In this document: positions 60,623 to 64,000 of the stretch, one piece after another | How the letters are laid out: each line of letters begins with the position of its first letter | Position numbering within the stretch: position 1 is the stretch's first letter | Assembly (NCBI GenBank): GCA_048264125.1 | Contig: JBLXDM010000007.1 | Coordinates: forward strand, 1-64,000 | Source of the DNA: M1-B18 sp048264125 | GTDB lineage: Bacteria; Bacillota; Clostridia; Peptostreptococcales; Natronincolaceae | Direction: 5' to 3' | DNA: 64,000 nt | Notes under the pieces: model-generated | What the model was told of the DNA's origin: nothing | Database searches by the model: none | What the model saw: the letters and a program-made list of their open reading frames with translations, nothing else | Translations under genes and position numbers: made by a program

Positions 60623-61690
60623 CTAAATCATTTCTATTGCCTTTTTCAGTTCCTTAACTTCCGTATGAGTATAAACATTCGCCGTGAGAGCGTAGTCCTC
60701 ATGACCAATAATTTCTTGAATATATTTAGTATTTGCTCCTGCTTTAGCCATCATTGAAGCAAAGGTATGACGGCAAGAGTGGGGGGTCAACCGTCTAATA
60801 TCCAATTTCTCAAGACATGGGAAGTAATATCTTTTTCTATAGTTATCAGGGTTTATACCATTTCCATTTTCTCCACAAATAAGATAGTCGCCGCCCTTTT
60901 CGTACCACTTTTTTATAAATGGGTAGATTTTCGGATGGATTGGTATAATACGGTCTATTCCAGCCTCGGTTTTAACCCCGGCACGCATAATTCCAGTTTC
61001 TAAATCAACGTTAAATCGTGTAAGACCTAACATTTCAGATATTCTCATACCGCTATAGATCATTATCAATATGGTATCCACCCACGGTAATTCAGTGTTA
61101 TTGAAAAGCTTTTGAATCTCCAGATCGTTAAAAATCTCTTTTTCTGACTTATGTGTTTTGGGTATAGTTATAAATTCCGCATAGTCCTTGTTGATTATGT
61201 CATTTTCCATGGCGTAGCTGTAAAGCAACCCTACCAAGACCTTAATTTTTTGCATTGTAGATTTGCTTTTGCTGTCTTGGTGTAGGTCATTTATAATAAT
61301 TTGGAAATGTGCTGTTCTAAGTTCTCTAAATAGAATCTTGGCATGTCTAGATAAATAGTTCCATGCAGCTCTATAGTTATCTGCCGTAGATTTTTTTATA
61401 GTTTTAAATTTAATATTAGACCACTCTTCATATAATTCCCCTAAAGTTATATTTGCCTTTAGAGGTATCGGATTTACTTGGTGTTCCATTAGGGCTTTGT
61501 TTGCAGCTTCTTCGGTTTCAAAGTACCCTAGAGTCTGATAAAGTTGCTTTGCCTTCAGTCCTTCCTTATCCATCTCCCAGCCTACTGTGGCTCTAGCAAT
61601 CCATGGCCTTCTTCGGTTCCCCGATAGTTTGTATACGGTGCCCATGCCGTTTGCCCGTTGTACCTTTTGGTTTTTCTTCTTTTTTGGCAT
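60623..61690 (-). CDS. Tyrosine-type site-specific integrase
   Basis: The 355-residue recombinase has an N-terminal arm-binding domain (GMGTVYKLSGNRRRPWIARATVG), a SAM-like core-binding domain (about 65-165) and a catalytic domain with Arg in YSGMRISEMLGL, HSCRHTFASMMAKAG (His-x-x-Arg) and the nucleophile Tyr in ALTANVYTHTEV. It lies 117 nt from the tRNA-Ala att site. AACTAACAA repeats near 60602-60620 could be its arm sites. Confidence 0.94.
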   Translation of the reverse strand: MPKKKKNQKVQRANGMGTVYKLSGNRRRPWIARATVGWEMDKEGLKAKQLYQTLGYFETEEAANKALMEHQVNPIPLKANITLGELYEEWSNIKFKTIKKSTADNYRAAWNYLSRHAKILFRELRTAHFQIIINDLHQDSKSKSTMQKIKVLVGLLYSYAMENDIINKDYAEFITIPKTHKSEKEIFNDLEIQKLFNNTELPWVDTILIMIYSGMRISEMLGLTRFNVDLETGIMRAGVKTEAGIDRIIPIHPKIYPFIKKWYEKGGDYLICGENGNGINPDNYRKRYYFPCLEKLDIRRLTPHSCRHTFASMMAKAGANTKYIQEIIGHEDYALTANVYTHTEVKELKKAIEMI

Positions 61691-61743
61691 TTGATCGACT
61701 CCCTTCTGTTAGAACATACGTTCTTGAAAATGAGTAAAAAAAT

Positions 61744-62199
61744 TTAATCCAGGCTCTTATAAACCCAGAGAGGGCTGAAATAGATTATGTATTTTCCGAT
61801 GGTGTGTGAATGGCCGTAGATGCCTTTGAAGTGGTCTATTGCCATATCTACAAAGGATTCCGTAACACCTAAAAATTCTGCCAGCTCAAATTTATTACTT
61901 ACCCCTGCTTCATAGGCCCGTATGATATCCTCTATGCGAATGAGTATTTGGACTGCCCAGCGCCGGGCTTTAAGTTCTTGTTTTCTGTTCTCCACCTTAG
62001 ATTGGTCTGTAATATCCCCGACTGTGGTGAAGTAGTGACCAAGTTCCTCTGCAACAGTACCCCGTTTTTCTGCTGTAAGTAAGTCTTTTTTTATTGCTAT
62101 CCGATTGCCTTTTATCCTACCCTTATTCCCCAGCAGGGGTTTTTCCTTTACTATTAAACCGTTGTTATCCGCTTCTCTTAATAATTCATCATAGGTCAT
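61744..62199 (-). CDS. ImmA/IrrE family metallopeptidase-like protein
   Basis: The 151-residue protein contains AEELGHYFTTVGDI. The usual HExxH zinc motif appears as EELGH, a substitution of the first histidine common in phage members. An HTH-like C-terminal part (ELAEFLGVTESFVDMAIDHFKG) follows. Such proteins cleave or relieve the neighbouring XRE repressor during induction. Its start is 9 nt from the stop of the repressor gene. Confidence 0.85.
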   Translation of the reverse strand: MTYDELLREADNNGLIVKEKPLLGNKGRIKGNRIAIKKDLLTAEKRGTVAEELGHYFTTVGDITDQSKVENRKQELKARRWAVQILIRIEDIIRAYEAGVSNKFELAEFLGVTESFVDMAIDHFKGIYGHSHTIGKYIIYFSPLWVYKSLD

Positions 62200-62208
62200 A
62201 TGGGCCTC

Positions 62209-62928
62209 CTAGAAATTATCATCGTCCATAATAGCATCATCGTGAGCCTTATCTTCATCGGTTGCACCTTCGATTTCGTGGGCTGCGTTAGGGAGAAGAT
62301 GCGGTTTAACAATCTCCATAATCACATATTTGTCTATCTGAGTAAGTTCTTCTACTCTTTTTACTGCTTCATTCTTTCCTAGGTTATTTAGTTTTTTAAA
62401 ATGGTACAGTAAATCTCTATTCGTAATATCATTTGAAACATATTCTTCAAATGATTCACTAGCAAAATCTTCCACTATATTTGATACTGGACCATCGTAA
62501 GTTGGAATCTCTTGTCTTGCAAAAGCTAGTCTTAACTCACTCCCTGGAATACCAAGAACCCAAGCGATACTTGTTATGTATGAATAACATTGCTCGCCTA
62601 AGTCAATTTCATAATCAGGAACAACATTATCTAAATTCTCAAGAAAAGTTAAAGGGACTTGAGCCTTTAAAGCAAGTTCTGTCATAGTCATAGTTATTTC
62701 CTTTAACTTATTTTCGATAATACTGCTAGCTGATTCACCAGTCAACCGATCGACATAAACACCAAGAGCATCAGAAATCTTTATTAATGTATCAAAATTC
62801 GGATTTTTATTTTTACCATTTAGTATATCACTTAATGTTGATTGAGCTACTCCAGACTCTTTAGACAATTTATACACAGTCCAATTTTTACCATCTAATA
62901 GTTCTTTAATTCTATCCCTTATTTGCAT
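62209..62928 (-). CDS. XRE-family phage repressor (CI-like)
   Basis: The 239-residue protein has an N-terminal helix-turn-helix (RIKELLDGKNWTVYKLSKESGVAQSTLSDILNGKNKNP, about 5-42). A second helical segment (MTMTELALKAQVPLTFLENLDN, about 84-105) looks like a degenerate HTH. The C-terminal half is acidic and has no LexA-type protease motif, which fits control by the ImmA-like protein encoded next. Confidence 0.88.
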   Translation of the reverse strand: MQIRDRIKELLDGKNWTVYKLSKESGVAQSTLSDILNGKNKNPNFDTLIKISDALGVYVDRLTGESASSIIENKLKEITMTMTELALKAQVPLTFLENLDNVVPDYEIDLGEQCYSYITSIAWVLGIPGSELRLAFARQEIPTYDGPVSNIVEDFASESFEEYVSNDITNRDLLYHFKKLNNLGKNEAVKRVEELTQIDKYVIMEIVKPHLLPNAAHEIEGATDEDKAHDDAIMDDDNF

Positions 62929-62951
62929 ATCTCTTCATCCCCTTTTATTAA

Positions 62952-63131
62952 ATTACTTCGGTATAACTTATTAATAAGTTTAAACGAAATACTTCGTTAT
63001 GTCAAGCTAGTAAGAGAAAAATTTAGCAAATGAGAGCTAATACTCTTATATACTTCTATTTAGCGTTATACGACGATTGAAATACTACGTTATTACGAAT
63101 ATAATTTAATTACGGTATAATACTACGTAAT
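62952..63131. promoter_or_regulatory. Lysogeny control region: divergent promoters and five related operators
   Basis: Five similar sites occur: ATTACTTCGGTATAA (62952), ATACTTCGTTAT (62989), ATACTACGTTAT (63082), ATTACGGTATAAT (63109) and ATACTACGTAAT (63120). The rightward promoter is TTGAAA (63077-63082), 17 nt, TATAAT (63100-63105). The leftward promoter is minus-strand TTGACA (63000-63005), 17 nt, TAAACT (62977-62982). The sites overlap both promoters, as expected for a CI/Cro-type switch. Confidence 0.75.
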
Positions 63132-63146
63132 CACGGAGGTGAAAAA

Positions 63147-63341
63147 ATGTCAGTTAGTGAAAATATAAAGAATTTAGTAGAAAACAAGAAAATAACTCCT
63201 TACAGGCTTGCAAAAGATGCAGGTGTATCCAACGCATATCTTAGCGATTTGATTAATGGTAAGTGCGATAATCCATCTGTAGAAATTTTACGCAGATTAT
63301 CAAATGCTTTAAATGTTCCTATAGAGGAGTTAATTAAGTAG
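63147..63341 (+). CDS. Cro-like XRE helix-turn-helix protein (64 aa)
   Basis: A single HTH domain: NIKNLVENKKITPYRLAKDAGVSNAYLSDLINGKCDNPSVEILRRLSNALNVPIEEL. GGAGGTGA precedes the ATG. Transcribed divergently from the repressor, it likely competes for the same operators and is the first gene of the rightward operon. Confidence 0.9.
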   Translation: MSVSENIKNLVENKKITPYRLAKDAGVSNAYLSDLINGKCDNPSVEILRRLSNALNVPIEELIK

Positions 63342-63353
63342 GAGGGGATGTGA

Positions 63354-64000
63354 ATGGGAGAATTAACAGTTGACATCTACGGAGTAATTGAACGTAAAGG
63401 ACAGCCAATGGTCAGCAGTCGGAAAGTGGCAGAAATATTCAGCAAAGACCATGACAACGTATTAAGAGACATCAGAAATCTTGATTGCAGTGAAGAATTT
63501 TTTCTCCTCAATTTTGAGGAGAAACATTATCAAAGTAAAAGGGCAAAGCAACCAGAATTTCTTATGACCAAGGATGGATTTACATTCTTAGCTATGGGAT
63601 ACAGGGGCAAGAAGGCAGCTCAATTCAAAGAAGCCTATATCTGCCGATTCAACGAAATGGAAACCTTCATAAAAAACTTATACGAGGCTAAAATTGATTT
63701 TCCTGAATTTACAGATGCAATCATGGCAGCTCACGATGAATGTAAACCCTACCACTTTAGCAATGAATGCAACATGATCAATGCCATTGTCACCGGGATG
63801 ACCGCGAAGCAATTTAGAGAGGCTCATGGGTTGGACAAGGTATCTTCTATAAGACCCTATCTAAACTCAGAGCAAATAGAAATGGTCAGAACGCTTCAGC
63901 GGATTGATATAGGGCTTATAGTGGCTGTACCTGATTATCAGGAAAGAAAGAAAATACTGGAGCAACAGTATAGGCGGCTTAAAGCTAAGCGGCTGACTGC
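63354..64000 (+). CDS. Rha-family phage regulatory protein (antirepressor), 3' end outside window
   Basis: The frame is open from ATG 63354 (GGAGGGG upstream) to the window end: 215 codons plus two bases. The Rha pattern is clear: MVSSRKVAEIFSKDHDNVLRDIRNL, FLMTKDGFTFLAMGYRGKKAAQFKEAYICRFNEME (about 75-109), then a second domain with HGLDKVSSIRPYL resembling antirepressor C-terminal parts. It is expected to interfere with the repressor or lytic control. Confidence 0.88.
   Translation, partial: MGELTVDIYGVIERKGQPMVSSRKVAEIFSKDHDNVLRDIRNLDCSEEFFLLNFEEKHYQSKRAKQPEFLMTKDGFTFLAMGYRGKKAAQFKEAYICRFNEMETFIKNLYEAKIDFPEFTDAIMAAHDECKPYHFSNECNMINAIVTGMTAKQFREAHGLDKVSSIRPYLNSEQIEMVRTLQRIDIGLIVAVPDYQERKKILEQQYRRLKAKRLT

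Larger units (their letters stand above)
60459..64000. mobile_element. Left end of an integrated prophage or ICE (continues past the window)
   Basis: It consists of the tRNA-Ala att remnant, a tyrosine integrase, an ImmA/IrrE-like protein, an XRE repressor, a divergent Cro-like XRE protein and a Rha-type antirepressor. This is a typical lysogeny module. No structural phage or conjugation gene is visible yet, so prophage is favoured by the Rha gene but not proven. Confidence 0.88.

Overview
The window looks like chromosomal DNA of a low-G+C, endospore-forming, anaerobic clostridium. Evidence: an Rnf/Nqr-type redox pump, an [FeFe]-hydrogenase-like protein, a SleB-type cell wall hydrolase, a lysine riboswitch of Firmicute type, GGAGG-type ribosome sites with frequent TTG/GTG starts, and a YcbA/YcbB-type two-component system. 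An Alkaliphilus/Natronincola-like relative is my guess from the gene mix; no rRNA or marker gene in the window proves it.

Layout. 1-430: a tRNA cluster (Ser 3' end, Pro, a CAT-anticodon tRNA, Phe). 434-10471: housekeeping genes (YprB-like exonuclease, SLH protein, UvrD-type helicase, asparaginase, LUD protein, cysteine desulfurase-thiI, moaC), plus a probable unannotated small RNA on the minus strand near 6.6 kb. 10949-15390: a three-subunit molybdenum hydroxylase with a MocA/MobA-like nucleotidyltransferase. 15647-22924: lipoate ligase, 3-methyladenine glycosylase, PlsC, a nitrilase-family amidase, an FMN-dependent alpha-hydroxyacid oxidase, a LysM-SleB hydrolase and FolC. 23306-24526: a two-gene encapsulin nanocompartment (ferritin-like cargo, then shell). 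24663-30973: lysine riboswitch followed by asd-dapA-dapB-dapH-lysC-lysA; a PatA-like aminotransferase that can supply a missing step is at 45.4 kb. 32266-36184 (minus): a five-gene membrane redox pump with the order of nqrBCDEF, but with no NqrA/RnfC gene. 36415-42758: tRNA-Val, then a Fur-boxed siderophore uptake system (Btr-like AraC/binding-protein fusion, lipoprotein, two permeases, ATPase). 42963-54526: chemotaxis receptor, NlpC/P60 peptidase, a 38-residue Gly/Cys-rich peptide, PatA, a sensory-type [FeFe]-hydrogenase homologue, a dicarboxylate symporter, PepF, an unknown gene, and a YcbA/YcbB-like two-component system. 54766-59959: an ECF sigma/anti-sigma operon, NAD kinase, an RluA-type pseudouridine synthase and DUF2087 regulators.

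From 60459 to the right end lies the start of an integrated element (prophage or ICE). It begins at a 48-nt 3' fragment of tRNA-Ala(GGC) and carries a tyrosine integrase, an ImmA/IrrE-like protein, divergent XRE repressors around a multi-operator region, and a Rha-family antirepressor cut by the window end.

Scattered through intergenic spaces is a family of palindromic MITE-like repeats (about 185 bp when complete, about 70-85 bp when the core is missing) near 6.4, 16.8, 23.1, 38.5, 51.3 and 52.2 kb. Some copies carry an outward promoter-like sequence just upstream of genes.
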